Shown: one piece after another, positions 9,196-17,228 of the stretch
Position numbering within the stretch: position 1 is the first letter of the stretch
How the letters are laid out: each line of letters starts with the position of its first letter
Source of the DNA: Flavobacteriia bacterium
GTDB taxonomy: Bacteria > Bacteroidota > Bacteroidia > Flavobacteriales_D > Crocinitomicaceae
Direction: 5' to 3'
Assembly (NCBI GenBank): GCA_947462925.1
Contig: CANHQP010000019.1
Span: 1 to 60,990, forward strand
DNA length: 60,990 nt
Position numbers and translations under genes: made by a program
The notes under the pieces: generated by a model
The model's input: the letters and a program-made list of their open reading frames with translations, nothing else
Databases searched by the model: none
What the model was told of the DNA's origin: nothing

Positions 9196-9486
9196 ATGTT
9201 TTTATTAGTCATTTTATTCATAATTGCGGTTGGTTATTGGTTGTTTAGAGCAAAACTTTTAATCAAGCTTGAAAAAAAAGAGATAAAAACAAATTTAGAA
9301 ACCTTAGTACTTGTAACTTTTGTGAAAAGATTAGGATTAACAATTTTACTTTTGGCAATTTGTGCACTTATTACTGGACTAATTGTTCAGGGTATGGGAA
9401 ATAGAGTTTCTTCTGCAGGGTTTCTTCCTTTTATTATTATACCAATCTTTCTTTTTATTTCAAGACAGATTTGGAGGATTAAATAG
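9196..9486 (+). CDS. Small membrane protein (element cargo 1)
   Basis: This 96-residue protein has an N-terminal hydrophobic segment (FLLVILFIIAVGYWLF), a short basic linker with LIKLEKKEIKTN, and two further membrane segments (LTILLLAICALITGLIV and FLPFIIIPIFLFIS). It ends in a basic ISRQIWRIK tail. No family is recognised. It is the first gene of the rightward cargo run, divergent from the XRE repressor, with the cargo promoter presumably in the 95-bp gap. The three-segment topology suggests an inner-membrane location. Confidence 0.65.
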   Translation: MFLLVILFIIAVGYWLFRAKLLIKLEKKEIKTNLETLVLVTFVKRLGLTILLLAICALITGLIVQGMGNRVSSAGFLPFIIIPIFLFISRQIWRIK

Positions 9487-9543
9487 GCTAGATTTTTAGT
9501 AAATATCTTTGTAAAAAATTTAAAAACAACTAAATATGACACT

Positions 9544-9735
9544 ATGAAAAATTCACTTAAATTAATTTTGACAGGTATTATAATTATTTACCTTTTAATA
9601 GGTTTAGGAATTGATCAATATTCTGATTACAAACTAAGCCAAAGTGAAAGCCTTTTAGAGGGGGTAGCAAGAGATCTTGATAGGTATGGTCCTGGCCATA
9701 TAATATCAATTGTGTTTTGGCCATTCTACTTGTAA
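9544..9735 (+). CDS. 63-aa single-pass protein (element cargo 2)
   Basis: This very short protein has one N-terminal hydrophobic segment (LILTGIIIIYLLIGLGI) followed by a polar region (DQYSDYKLSQSESLLEG) and a hydrophobic end (HIISIVFWPFY). It starts 57 bp after cargo 1, in the same direction, with an ATG. No family is recognised. Its small size makes it less certain, but it sits in a regular run of same-strand genes with short gaps and has a plausible membrane topology. Confidence 0.5.
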   Translation: MKNSLKLILTGIIIIYLLIGLGIDQYSDYKLSQSESLLEGVARDLDRYGPGHIISIVFWPFYL

Positions 9736-9763
9736 ACTATTTTCATCTGTTAAATTTATCTAA

Positions 9764-10039
9764 ATGAGATTAATAATATATGTCAGTGTTTCTTTATCAG
9801 TATTTGCAGTAATCTGTCTTTTGTCCACAAAAATATGCTACATCAATCCTGATGAAACTTATTCTTGGTATTCAGGTATTTGGCATGGAATTTTCATTTT
9901 ACCGCATTGGGTTGTAAGTTGGTTCACAGAGGGAGTTTACTGTAAAGCACCAAATGCTTCAACTGCTTACAGTATTTGGTGGTGGATATTTTTGGTATCT
10001 ACTGTATTTGCTATTCTTTCTCCAGCAAAAAATCGTTGA
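9764..10039 (+). CDS. Small membrane protein with aromatic-rich core (element cargo 3)
   Basis: This 91-residue protein has an N-terminal signal/anchor (LIIYVSVSLSVFAVICLL), a central stretch with SWYSGIWHGIFILPHWVVSW, and a C-terminal membrane segment (YSIWWWIFLVSTVFAILS). The GIWHG...W pattern followed by a Trp-rich final segment is reminiscent of a widespread but uncharacterised family of small bacterial membrane proteins; that is recall, not a search result. It starts 28 bp after cargo 2. Cys and Trp content is unusually high for its size. Confidence 0.6.
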   Translation: MRLIIYVSVSLSVFAVICLLSTKICYINPDETYSWYSGIWHGIFILPHWVVSWFTEGVYCKAPNASTAYSIWWWIFLVSTVFAILSPAKNR

Positions 10040-10100
10040 TACAAGTAATTATTAGTTTTTGAATAATAGACTATAAAAACAGAATACTTATTTTTATTTC

Positions 10101-11012
10101 ATGAGTAATACTTTGGAAGAAACTAATGCGAAAGCATCAATTTGGCAACAATTAAGGTCAAATAAGATTGCAGTTATTTCATCTTATACAATAGCAAAAT
10201 CAGTTGTTGGAGCTTTTTTTATGGTTTTAGTTAGTTATGAACCATTTAGATTTATTATAAAAAAGTGGTCACTATATTTTCCAATCGTAAATCTGCAAAA
10301 TTTCCTAGAAGATTTTGTGTTTATTTTACTCATTTCAATTGACACGATTTTATTTTGCTTTTTGATCAAAAATCTGATTAAAGAGACCAATAAAAAAACA
10401 AATTGGTTTCTTGCTTTTGGTTTTTTAATTACTCCATTTCTATTCAAAACATTTATTTTTATTTTAACTGGAATGATGTTCTCAATTGGAATTAAAGAGT
10501 TTCAAAATGAGATTAATTATATTTTTAGTGATTCAATTGTATTAATACCAACATTATTTGTTTTAATTTTTAAAGTTTCACTTTGTTATGTCTTATTAAA
10601 TTGGTTTGAACAAAAAAAAGGATCTTATTCACTATTTAAAATCGATGTAAGACATTTTCTTTGGTTTTTTATACCTACCTCAGGATATGTTTATTTCATT
10701 TTAAAATACCTTATTTATTTTGTTACAAATTATTCAGATCACATTGCAAATCTTAAATATTTGAGCAGGGCTTGGTGGGGTTCAATTTTTTCAATGCCAA
10801 TTTTTGCTTTTGGTTTGTTTTTTTTGCTTTTAACACTTATGTCTAGACTCAAGGTCAACCTGGAATTGGTGAAAAAGAGTAATATAAATTATTTAGCCAT
10901 ATTTACTTTTGGTATTATTTCACCTCTCTTACTATTCTTTTTCGAAAATCAAGTGTTTCAGTTTATTACATTTATTCTAAATTTTTTGATTTATTATTGT
11001 GATAAAATTTAG
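10101..11012 (+). CDS. Polytopic membrane protein, ~8 TM (element cargo 4)
   Basis: This 303-residue protein is strongly hydrophobic, with about eight predicted membrane segments after an N-terminal cytosolic stretch (NTLEETNAKASIWQQLRSNK). Charged loops contain RFIIKKW, LIKETNKKTNW and EQKKGSYSLFKIDVRHFL. No catalytic motif or transporter signature is seen and no family is recognised. Its last 14 bp overlap the next gene, which starts with GTG, implying translational coupling, so the membrane protein and the soluble downstream protein probably act together. AT content is very high, as in the rest of the element. Confidence 0.75.
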   Translation: MSNTLEETNAKASIWQQLRSNKIAVISSYTIAKSVVGAFFMVLVSYEPFRFIIKKWSLYFPIVNLQNFLEDFVFILLISIDTILFCFLIKNLIKETNKKTNWFLAFGFLITPFLFKTFIFILTGMMFSIGIKEFQNEINYIFSDSIVLIPTLFVLIFKVSLCYVLLNWFEQKKGSYSLFKIDVRHFLWFFIPTSGYVYFILKYLIYFVTNYSDHIANLKYLSRAWWGSIFSMPIFAFGLFFLLLTLMSRLKVNLELVKKSNINYLAIFTFGIISPLLLFFFENQVFQFITFILNFLIYYCDKI

Positions 11013-11616
11013 AATTACAGGTACATATCTTTCCTACAGCATTATTGAATTAAATCAAGCTGATGCTTTATATCTTCAAAATATTATGGAAAGTGAGCTT
11101 GTCAACTATGATAAGATATTTTTTGAGCGTAAAGACTTCAAGAAAATTGGTTTTAAATCTATAGAAAAACTACCTTTGAAATCTCAGATAAATGGCTTTT
11201 TATCTTCATTTCACTCATTACAGTATCCTGATGTTTTTACTTTCTTTAAGAACAAGAAGAAAGTATTTATTTGTGCTGTAGATCGTTTAGAAACTAAATA
11301 TCATTCAGGTTTGTATAAGGAGTATTGTAATGTTAAATCATCTATTAATCCTCATGATTTTAGCTTTAGAAGAAAGAAAGGTTGTAAATACTTCTTATGG
11401 AGGAAACAGCAAATTGGTACTTTCACACTTGCTCTTAAAGATGATATTGATTTGAACCAACTTTTATTTGAACACAAGGTACATCACTTTAAGTTTAAGG
11501 GATTTTATTACAATCCTGTTCAACTGTTAGAAATACATTTGGATGATAGTAAATTGAATTTTACTGTAGGAAAAAAGTCAGAGGAAAAACAAACTATAGT
11601 TGTGCTAAAAAACTAA
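10999..11616 (+). CDS. Soluble protein coupled to the membrane protein (element cargo 5)
   Basis: This 205-residue protein uses GTG at 10999, inside the end of the previous gene. It has no membrane segment and looks alpha/beta, rich in Lys, Phe and Tyr (FFERKDFKKIGFKSIEKLPL; FRRKKGCKYFLWRKQQIG; FKFKGFYYNPVQLLEIHL). No catalytic motif is evident and I do not recognise the family. A later ATG exists about 30 codons in, but the GTG preserves the 14-bp overlap expected of coupled partners. It is the last cargo gene before the RepL-like gene. Confidence 0.7.
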   Translation: MIKFRITGTYLSYSIIELNQADALYLQNIMESELVNYDKIFFERKDFKKIGFKSIEKLPLKSQINGFLSSFHSLQYPDVFTFFKNKKKVFICAVDRLETKYHSGLYKEYCNVKSSINPHDFSFRRKKGCKYFLWRKQQIGTFTLALKDDIDLNQLLFEHKVHHFKFKGFYYNPVQLLEIHLDDSKLNFTVGKKSEEKQTIVVLKN

Positions 11617-11692
11617 GATATTACTGAGAATCTCAAATATTAAATAGAATAGTATATTAAATATTTATAAATCAATTTTTTAACTTATATTT

Positions 11693-11744
11693 ATGAACTT
11701 ATAAGTTCATTTATTGAGAATAAATGAATATATTTGTTCATTTA
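11693..11744. promoter_or_regulatory. Two inverted repeats upstream of the RepL-like gene (operator or origin candidates)
   Basis: An 18-bp perfect palindrome ATGAACTTATAAGTTCAT occupies 11693-11710. A second inverted repeat, TAAATGAA (11721-11728) with TTCATTTA (11737-11744), follows 10 bp later. Both share TGAA/TTCA half-sites, and the last one ends 10 bp before the ATG of the RepL-like gene. They could be autoregulatory operators or binding sites of a replication origin; the region is very AT-rich, which suits either. Confidence 0.55.
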
Positions 11745-11754
11745 AAATAATAAA

Positions 11755-12285
11755 ATGGGATTAATTGTACCAGAATATATTACAGAACAACTCAAAGTAA
11801 ATTCAAAGGAGTTGATTGATATTTCTACTGGGGAGGTGTTTGATGTTGAAAATTCAAATGTTTTTAAAAGTACTATTACATCTAAATCCAAAATAAAGTA
11901 CAGTAATTTTGTGTTTTTGGATTCTAATCAAACAATTTTACTCCTCAAAAAAGGATTAAGTCAAAATGATTTAGGACTTCTAATGATACTATCTTCTCAA
12001 ATTGAGATGGAAACTAATATCTGTGTTCAAGAATCTGAAAACCCTCATAATACTGTATCAATATCAAAGCTAATAGGTTGCAGTCAGCAGGCAACTAAAA
12101 GGAAGCTCAACAACCTAATTGAATTTGGTGCTTTATACTACGGTCCGGTCGGAAAAAACATTAAAAAAGTTTATGTACTAAATCCTCACATCATAAAAAA
12201 AGGAGTTACTACAAGAAAAATTATAGTTGACAAGTTTAAAGAAATTTACAAAGAAAGTAATCTTAAAAATGTTTTTGGGGAGTAA
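11755..12285 (+). CDS. RepL-like winged-helix replication or regulatory protein
   Basis: This 176-residue protein follows the order seen in plasmid RepL initiators. It has an early STGEVFDVE (compare SGEVIEV), a middle hydrophobic helix, then a winged-helix core (VSISKLIGCSQQATKRKLNN, LIEFGALYYG) and a closing VYVLNPHIIKKG (compare VLMLNPELLMRG). The likeness is from memory of RepL proteins and is not a database match. In plasmids RepL starts rolling-circle or related replication. Here it would let the excised element replicate, or it may only be a DNA-binding regulator. The double inverted repeat just upstream fits either role. A bidirectional hairpin separates it from the integrase. Confidence 0.6.
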   Translation: MGLIVPEYITEQLKVNSKELIDISTGEVFDVENSNVFKSTITSKSKIKYSNFVFLDSNQTILLLKKGLSQNDLGLLMILSSQIEMETNICVQESENPHNTVSISKLIGCSQQATKRKLNNLIEFGALYYGPVGKNIKKVYVLNPHIIKKGVTTRKIIVDKFKEIYKESNLKNVFGE

Positions 12286-12315
12286 AATAGGGTTGTTATG
12301 CACAACCCTATTTTT
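12285..12315. terminator. Bidirectional terminator between the RepL-like gene and integrase
   Basis: A 12-bp perfect stem, AAATAGGGTTGT (12285-12296) with ACAACCCTATTT (12302-12313), and a TATGC loop runs into a T tract on the plus strand. It has an A-rich left flank that serves as a T tract on the minus strand. It lies exactly between two convergent stop codons. Confidence 0.85.
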
Positions 12316-12316
12316 A

Positions 12317-13519
12317 TCAATGAACCACCTCTATTATTTTCCTATTCATCTCATCAATTGTTTCATTATCAAAATGCTCCAAATAAATAGAAGTAATTTG
12401 ATTTCCATGACTTGAATGTCCCAATGCTTGACCAATTAAATCTTGTGAATAACCCAATTTTCTGCATGTATTTGCAAAAGAGTAGCGCATTGTATAGCTA
12501 ATTAAGACTTCATTCGCATTTATTAGTTTTCCTATTTTCCTTAAATGTGAGTTAATTACCTTAAGCTTCTGCTGGTAAATGGTTGAAAATAAATTTGAAA
12601 GATTAAACTCCTCATCTTTAATAACCCCTAGAAGAGTATTTTTGTTAGGTTGAAATTTATCAAATATTGATTTCATTTCACTAGTAAGTTTAATGCTGTA
12701 AATCCTACCTGTTTTTGCTCTTTTATAGATTACCCTGCCACTTTTAATATTGTCTGATGATAGTAGTAACAAATCGCGCATATTTATTCCTTGGAGCAGA
12801 AATAATAACTTGCCTATCAAATGACTTCGGTATAAAATGTCACTTTCATCTAATTGCAAAGCAAAGTAAGATTGCAGTTCATTAATGGTTAATACTTTGG
12901 GGACTGTCTTCTTTTTCCCTATCTTGAACTTTCTAAATGGATATTTTTCTAGAGAAGCTAAATCAACTGAAATTGCTTTATTAAAGATAGCTCTCAAAGC
13001 CCTCATATAGACAGAAATTCCATTGGCTGTCATTCCTCTCTTATATAGATTTTCTTCTAATTCTAAGATCATTTTCAAAGTAAGCTTGTTGAATGGGATT
13101 TTCAAGTTAATTGTCTTTGAAATAGCTGAAAGTGTAATCTTATAATTTCTTGCATTTCCAATTTTCCCTTTATTAACTAATGATGTGATTTCATCTATCC
13201 AAAACTCCTCAATTGTGATGTCTTGACTACTTTTGCTAAGTATGAAATTCTTGGCTTCAAGTAGATTAGGGGAGAGGTTGTTATCAATTACATACTCCCT
13301 CAGCTTAGTAGTGTATTTTAATTTAAGTTTTTCTAGCTGAATATTAACTTCAATGTCATCATTTATTGAATTGGTTTTTGGGTTGAAACTCTTTTCTATT
13401 ATTCTATAGCCTGTTGCAATATCAATAAACTTCTTTTCAATTCTAAGTCTAAATACCAAAGGGTAAGTGCCATCTTTCAAAGCTCTGCGCTTATCAAGTA
13501 CTAAATTAATTGTTGCCAT
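12317..13519 (-). CDS. Tyrosine integrase of the element
   Basis: From the ATG at 13519 this is a 400-residue Bacteroidota-type integrase. An N-terminal arm-binding domain (MATINLVLDKRRALKDGTYP) is followed by a SAM-like core-binding domain around residues 100-200 and the catalytic domain. The catalytic set is R248 (GINMRDLL), K269 (KRAKTGR), R345 in YTMRYSF, H368 in LGHSS and Y379 in SIYLEHF; the usual HxxR histidine is replaced by Tyr. A longer in-frame form beginning at 13582 is possible but lacks the family start. It reads away from the intact tRNA, as tRNA-targeting integrases often do, and should catalyse insertion and excision at the 107-bp att repeats. Confidence 0.93.
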   Translation of the reverse strand: MATINLVLDKRRALKDGTYPLVFRLRIEKKFIDIATGYRIIEKSFNPKTNSINDDIEVNIQLEKLKLKYTTKLREYVIDNNLSPNLLEAKNFILSKSSQDITIEEFWIDEITSLVNKGKIGNARNYKITLSAISKTINLKIPFNKLTLKMILELEENLYKRGMTANGISVYMRALRAIFNKAISVDLASLEKYPFRKFKIGKKKTVPKVLTINELQSYFALQLDESDILYRSHLIGKLLFLLQGINMRDLLLLSSDNIKSGRVIYKRAKTGRIYSIKLTSEMKSIFDKFQPNKNTLLGVIKDEEFNLSNLFSTIYQQKLKVINSHLRKIGKLINANEVLISYTMRYSFANTCRKLGYSQDLIGQALGHSSHGNQITSIYLEHFDNETIDEMNRKIIEVVH

Positions 13520-13674
13520 AATTTGTGTTTTATGGCTGTTTAAATCATCAAAAATTTTGTGCACACTATTTGACACACTCAAAATTTAAAATGAAGTTAA
13601 ATTCATTTATTAATAGAGTTAAGTATGTTTAGTTTTGTTAGGTACAATTGTTCTTAAAGCTAATGAAAACCATC

Positions 13675-13789
<115 letters not shown>

Positions 13790-13832
13790 ATTTTAGCGCT
13801 AGAAACACCGTTGTATTTCGTAATTGCGTGTG

Positions 13833-13862
13833 CAAAGATACGTCACTTTTTTGAATCTGCAA
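13833..13862 (-). promoter_or_regulatory. Bacteroidota-type promoter of tRNA-Val
   Basis: On the minus strand TTG (13860-13862) is followed after 19 bp by TATCTTTG (13833-13840). This agrees with the Flavobacterium consensus TTG-N17-23-TAnnTTTG. It would start transcription about 35-40 bp before the mature tRNA. Confidence 0.75.
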
Positions 13863-13880
13863 GTGTTTTTAAGAAAAAAA

Positions 13881-15101
13881 TTAAAAAAAATCGCTGATCA
13901 AAAAGAAACTTCCTGTAATCAATATGGTATCTGTTTTATTTGCTGATTGTTGCGCTGTTTCGACCGCTTCTTTCATTTTTGAAAAATAAGTCGCATTCAA
14001 ACCAATTGTTTCAGCTGATTTTCGCAAATCGGCGATTTTTGCACTGCGTTCACTGCTGAATTCTGTCAAATAAAACTTGGCATCTCGCGGAAATAAAGAC
14101 AGAATGCTATCTAAATCTTTGTCTGAACTTGTTCCATAAACAATGTGCAATTGACCTGTAACGCTGGATTCAACCGTTCGCAATAATTGTTTGATGCCAT
14201 CAACATTGTGTGCAACATCTATAATCGTTAGTGGATTTTGGTTGATTATTTCAAATCTGCCTTTAAAACCAGTATTCTTATTCGTGTTTTCAATCCCAGC
14301 GTTGATTTGAGTTTCTGAAAATTCAAAACCAAGGCAATTTAGCGCCCGCATCGCAGTCCTTACAGTGCGTTCGTTCTTCCATTGATAACTTTCATTAGGA
14401 AAATGGAAAGTATTTGTAAATTCTTCCTTTTCAGCCCAAAAAATAGTCGAATTATGCGATTTTGCGCTTGTTTCAAAGACCGAAATGGTTTCAGGTAAGG
14501 TTTCGCCAATCACAACTGGAATGCTCGTTTTGATAATTCCAGCTTTTTCGCAGGCAATTTTTTCTAAAGTATCACCTAAAATGGCGACATGGTCCATTCC
14601 AATGTTGGTAATGACCGATAGAATAGGGGAGATGATGTTCGTAGAATCCAATCTGCCACCCAATCCAGTCTCAATCACACAAATTTCACAGTTTGATTCG
14701 ATGAAATATGTTAATGTCAACGCCCAAGTAATTTCAAAAAACGATGGACGGACCTCCAAAGTCAAATTTCGGATTTGTTGACAAAATGAAACGATTCTTT
14801 CTTCTGAGATTTGTTTTCCGTCAACTAAAATTCGCTCTCTGAAATCGTGTATATGTGGAGATGTAAATAAACCTGTTTTAAGGCCTCTTTCCATGCAAAT
14901 GGATGCAATCATATTGGAAGTTGAACCTTTTCCATTTGTTCCAGCAACATGAATGTATTGAAGTTGATTGAAATCAATGTTCAATTGTTTGCAAAGACTT
15001 AATGTATTACTCAAGTCCGGTTTGTAAGCAACAGCGCCAATTTTTTGATAAGCGGGAAATTGCTCAAAGAGCCAATTGATTGATTCTTCGTAAGTCGTCA
15101 A
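13881..15101 (-). CDS. folC: Folylpolyglutamate synthase / dihydrofolate synthase
   Basis: This 406-residue Mur-ligase-family enzyme has the ATP loop HVAGTNGKGSTSNMIAS near residue 50, ITNIGMDHVAILGDT near residue 165, and DVAHNVDGIKQLL in the C-terminal domain. FolC adds glutamate to folates in the cytoplasm and in many bacteria also makes dihydrofolate from dihydropteroate. Its ATG overlaps the stop of the upstream tonB-like gene by 4 bp, so it is the last gene of an exbB-exbD-tonB-tonB-folC operon. Length is normal for the family. Confidence 0.93.
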   Translation of the reverse strand: MTTYEESINWLFEQFPAYQKIGAVAYKPDLSNTLSLCKQLNIDFNQLQYIHVAGTNGKGSTSNMIASICMERGLKTGLFTSPHIHDFRERILVDGKQISEERIVSFCQQIRNLTLEVRPSFFEITWALTLTYFIESNCEICVIETGLGGRLDSTNIISPILSVITNIGMDHVAILGDTLEKIACEKAGIIKTSIPVVIGETLPETISVFETSAKSHNSTIFWAEKEEFTNTFHFPNESYQWKNERTVRTAMRALNCLGFEFSETQINAGIENTNKNTGFKGRFEIINQNPLTIIDVAHNVDGIKQLLRTVESSVTGQLHIVYGTSSDKDLDSILSLFPRDAKFYLTEFSSERSAKIADLRKSAETIGLNATYFSKMKEAVETAQQSANKTDTILITGSFFLISDFF

Positions 15102-16021
15102 TTTGCTTTAACTTTTAGTACCAGAATTTGCTTTTGAACGGAAGTTCCTGGTCGAGCGTCGTATTTGATTTGCTTTTTAATTAAATCAATCAAATGTGAA
15201 ATCAATCTTGTGTTTGTTGTAGTTGTTTGTGAACTGATATTTTCCGCTTTGATAACATTTCCTTCTGCGTTGATGTATACATTGATGTGAATCGTACAAT
15301 CTTCACTTGACTGAATGTCATCAGGATTCAAACTCGACAATTTTTTTCGTGCTCCACCACCACCTAAGCCGGAGCCATTTCCATTGATTCCATTTCCTTC
15401 TCCTTTTCCAGAGCCAGGACCCAAATCTTTACCAAAAAGCCCAGAACCTGTACCTTTTTCAGCCGCACCTCCACCAAATGGATTTTTTCCTTTCTTGATA
15501 GTTGTCTCTTTGTTGGTCTTGTTATTTTTATCGGTGTTTGTATTATTACTTTTCCCCGATGGAACACTTTGGTCAGATTCTTCTTGAGTATCTTCTTTTT
15601 TTGTTTGTTCCTCGGGTGTTTTGTCTACAGGTGCTTGTGATGCTCCTCCAGCACTACCGCCACCGCCACCGCCAACAACTTTGTAGGGCGTCTGAACTGT
15701 TTCAATTTCTTCTAACGGAGGTGCTTCAAGCGACATTAAAGTAGTATCTGCATAAATAATAGGAATATCTGCAGCGGTTGTTCTAAAACTGAATCCTACG
15801 AAACTGATGATGAGCACAAAAATCATAAAGATGACAAGAATAACAGTCAAAGTATCGCTGTAATCTGTTCTAATATTGTAAGCTCCATATCTTTTATTTC
15901 TATTTTCAAAAATGAGACGATTTCTTAAGCTAGATGTAGCACTTTGCCAATTTCGCGAATCGAAATAGTCATAGACTGCAAAAACAGTGACAAAAAATAA
16001 TAAAATAAAAATAACACTCAT
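15098..16021 (-). CDS. TonB-like energy transducer (second of tandem pair)
   Basis: This 307-residue protein has an N-terminal membrane segment, then FENRNKRYGAYNIRTDY, a pattern usual in Bacteroidota TonB proteins, and a second hydrophobic segment. A long low-complexity region rich in Gly, Ser and Asn (GGGGGSAGGA, GKDLGPGSGKGEGNG) precedes the C-terminal domain (YINAEGNVIKAENISSQTTT). That domain is shared with the protein encoded just upstream. The periplasm-spanning linker is glycine-rich rather than the classical proline-rich type. It lies in the exbB-exbD operon, so a role in energising outer-membrane transport is likely; the exact receptor is unknown. Confidence 0.75.
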   Translation of the reverse strand: MSVIFILLFFVTVFAVYDYFDSRNWQSATSSLRNRLIFENRNKRYGAYNIRTDYSDTLTVILVIFMIFVLIISFVGFSFRTTAADIPIIYADTTLMSLEAPPLEEIETVQTPYKVVGGGGGGSAGGASQAPVDKTPEEQTKKEDTQEESDQSVPSGKSNNTNTDKNNKTNKETTIKKGKNPFGGGAAEKGTGSGLFGKDLGPGSGKGEGNGINGNGSGLGGGGARKKLSSLNPDDIQSSEDCTIHINVYINAEGNVIKAENISSQTTTTNTRLISHLIDLIKKQIKYDARPGTSVQKQILVLKVKAN

Positions 16022-16046
16022 CTCACAAAATATTACTCACTCTAAT

Positions 16047-16802
16047 TTAAGATGCTTTTAGATTAACAGTTAGTGGAATTTTCTCCACCATCGCTCCAGG
16101 TTTCTTATTGTATTTTAATTGACTTTTTACTAGGCCAATTACTTTATTGATAATTCTTTGATCTGTAGTTGTTGTTTTTCCTTGAATATTTTCCGCTTTA
16201 ATAACATCACCTTCAGCGTTTACCGTTAGTTTGAGAAAAATTGAGCACGATTGATTTGATTCTATATCGTCAGCGTTGATATTATTTAATCTTACTCTAA
16301 CTTTTACGCCTTTACCTGATCCATCGCCTTCTTCTCCTTCACCGCCGCCTTTATAAGGCCCGATATCGTCACCAAATATCCCTGATTTGTCACCATGATC
16401 TGCACCGCCGCCATGTCCAAACGGATTAGGTGCCGCTTTAATCGTCGTAGCGGTATTTGTCTGATTTACGCCAGTTGTGTGTGAACTTTGACCTGTTTGA
16501 ATCTCAGATCGCGATTTTGGATTGGTTAATACCTTTTCTGTTTGAGGTTTTGGCCTTGGATCAACAGGGTCATCTGAAGGTGTTCCAGCTCCACCTAAAC
16601 TTCCTCCTGCATCAATAATTAATTCTTTCAATTCAAGCTGTGTGATTTCTGTTTCAGCAACCAATGGTATATCTTCAGCAGGCGGATCAGCCATTATGTA
16701 GTGTGTAAATTTCAAAATTAGAAACACAATAACAATTACTACTGTTGATACAATAATTCCTTTTTGTTTATCTGCTTTATGTGAAATTGGCTGACCGTTC
16801 AT
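16047..16802 (-). CDS. TonB-like energy transducer (first of tandem pair)
   Basis: The chosen ATG (16802) lies 5 bp after the exbD stop; a longer form would overlap exbD. The 251-residue product has a membrane anchor (IIVSTVVIVIVFLILKF), a Pro/Gly/Thr linker (DPVDPRPKPQTEKV) and a C-terminal domain with LTVNAEGDVIKAENIQGKTT. That domain is closely similar to the one in the next gene, pointing to a tandem duplication. By position it should couple ExbB/ExbD proton-motive force to TonB-dependent receptors. Two such genes in a row suggest different receptors or a paired function. Confidence 0.8.
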   Translation of the reverse strand: MNGQPISHKADKQKGIIVSTVVIVIVFLILKFTHYIMADPPAEDIPLVAETEITQLELKELIIDAGGSLGGAGTPSDDPVDPRPKPQTEKVLTNPKSRSEIQTGQSSHTTGVNQTNTATTIKAAPNPFGHGGGADHGDKSGIFGDDIGPYKGGGEGEEGDGSGKGVKVRVRLNNINADDIESNQSCSIFLKLTVNAEGDVIKAENIQGKTTTTDQRIINKVIGLVKSQLKYNKKPGAMVEKIPLTVNLKAS

Positions 16803-16807
16803 CGTAT

Positions 16808-17221
16808 CTATTTTTGATATGCCAATACTGGTTCCCAACCATTTGCTTGCGCCAAAGCCAATACATTAAATACTGCTTCGTAACTTGCTTCCTTGTGACC
16901 AGCGATTTTCAGTTTCATTTTTCCAGATTTTGCCACTTCTGCTGCAACTGTACCTTTAATTTGTTCGAACGTTCGAGCCTGCTCAGGATTTTCTCCTGGT
17001 GACAAAAAATATTGGTTCTCTTTCGTTATCACAACTGTTGTGCTTACAGGATCTTGAACAGGTGACAAATCTTCTGAGGGTTTCGGTAAATCAACAGGTG
17101 TGTGATTGTTACTCGCAGTTAAACTTATGATAATGAAGAATATCAAAAGTAAAAACACGAGGTCAGTCATAGATGCTGTCCCTCCTTCGATTTTGATTTT
17201 ATTTCTACTTCCTAAATTCAT
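16808..17221 (-). CDS. exbD: ExbD/TolR-type biopolymer transporter
   Basis: This 137-residue protein is typical in length. One N-terminal membrane helix follows a basic start (RNKIKIEGGTASMTDLVFLL). The Asp in TDLVFLL is the proton-conducting residue conserved in ExbD/TolR. The periplasmic part (VVITKENQYFLSPGENPEQA) is a usual ExbD domain. It lies 7 bp downstream of exbB and 5 bp upstream of the first tonB-like gene, so the genes form one unit. Confidence 0.92.
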   Translation of the reverse strand: MNLGSRNKIKIEGGTASMTDLVFLLLIFFIIISLTASNNHTPVDLPKPSEDLSPVQDPVSTTVVITKENQYFLSPGENPEQARTFEQIKGTVAAEVAKSGKMKLKIAGHKEASYEAVFNVLALAQANGWEPVLAYQK

Positions 17222-17228
17222 AAAATTT

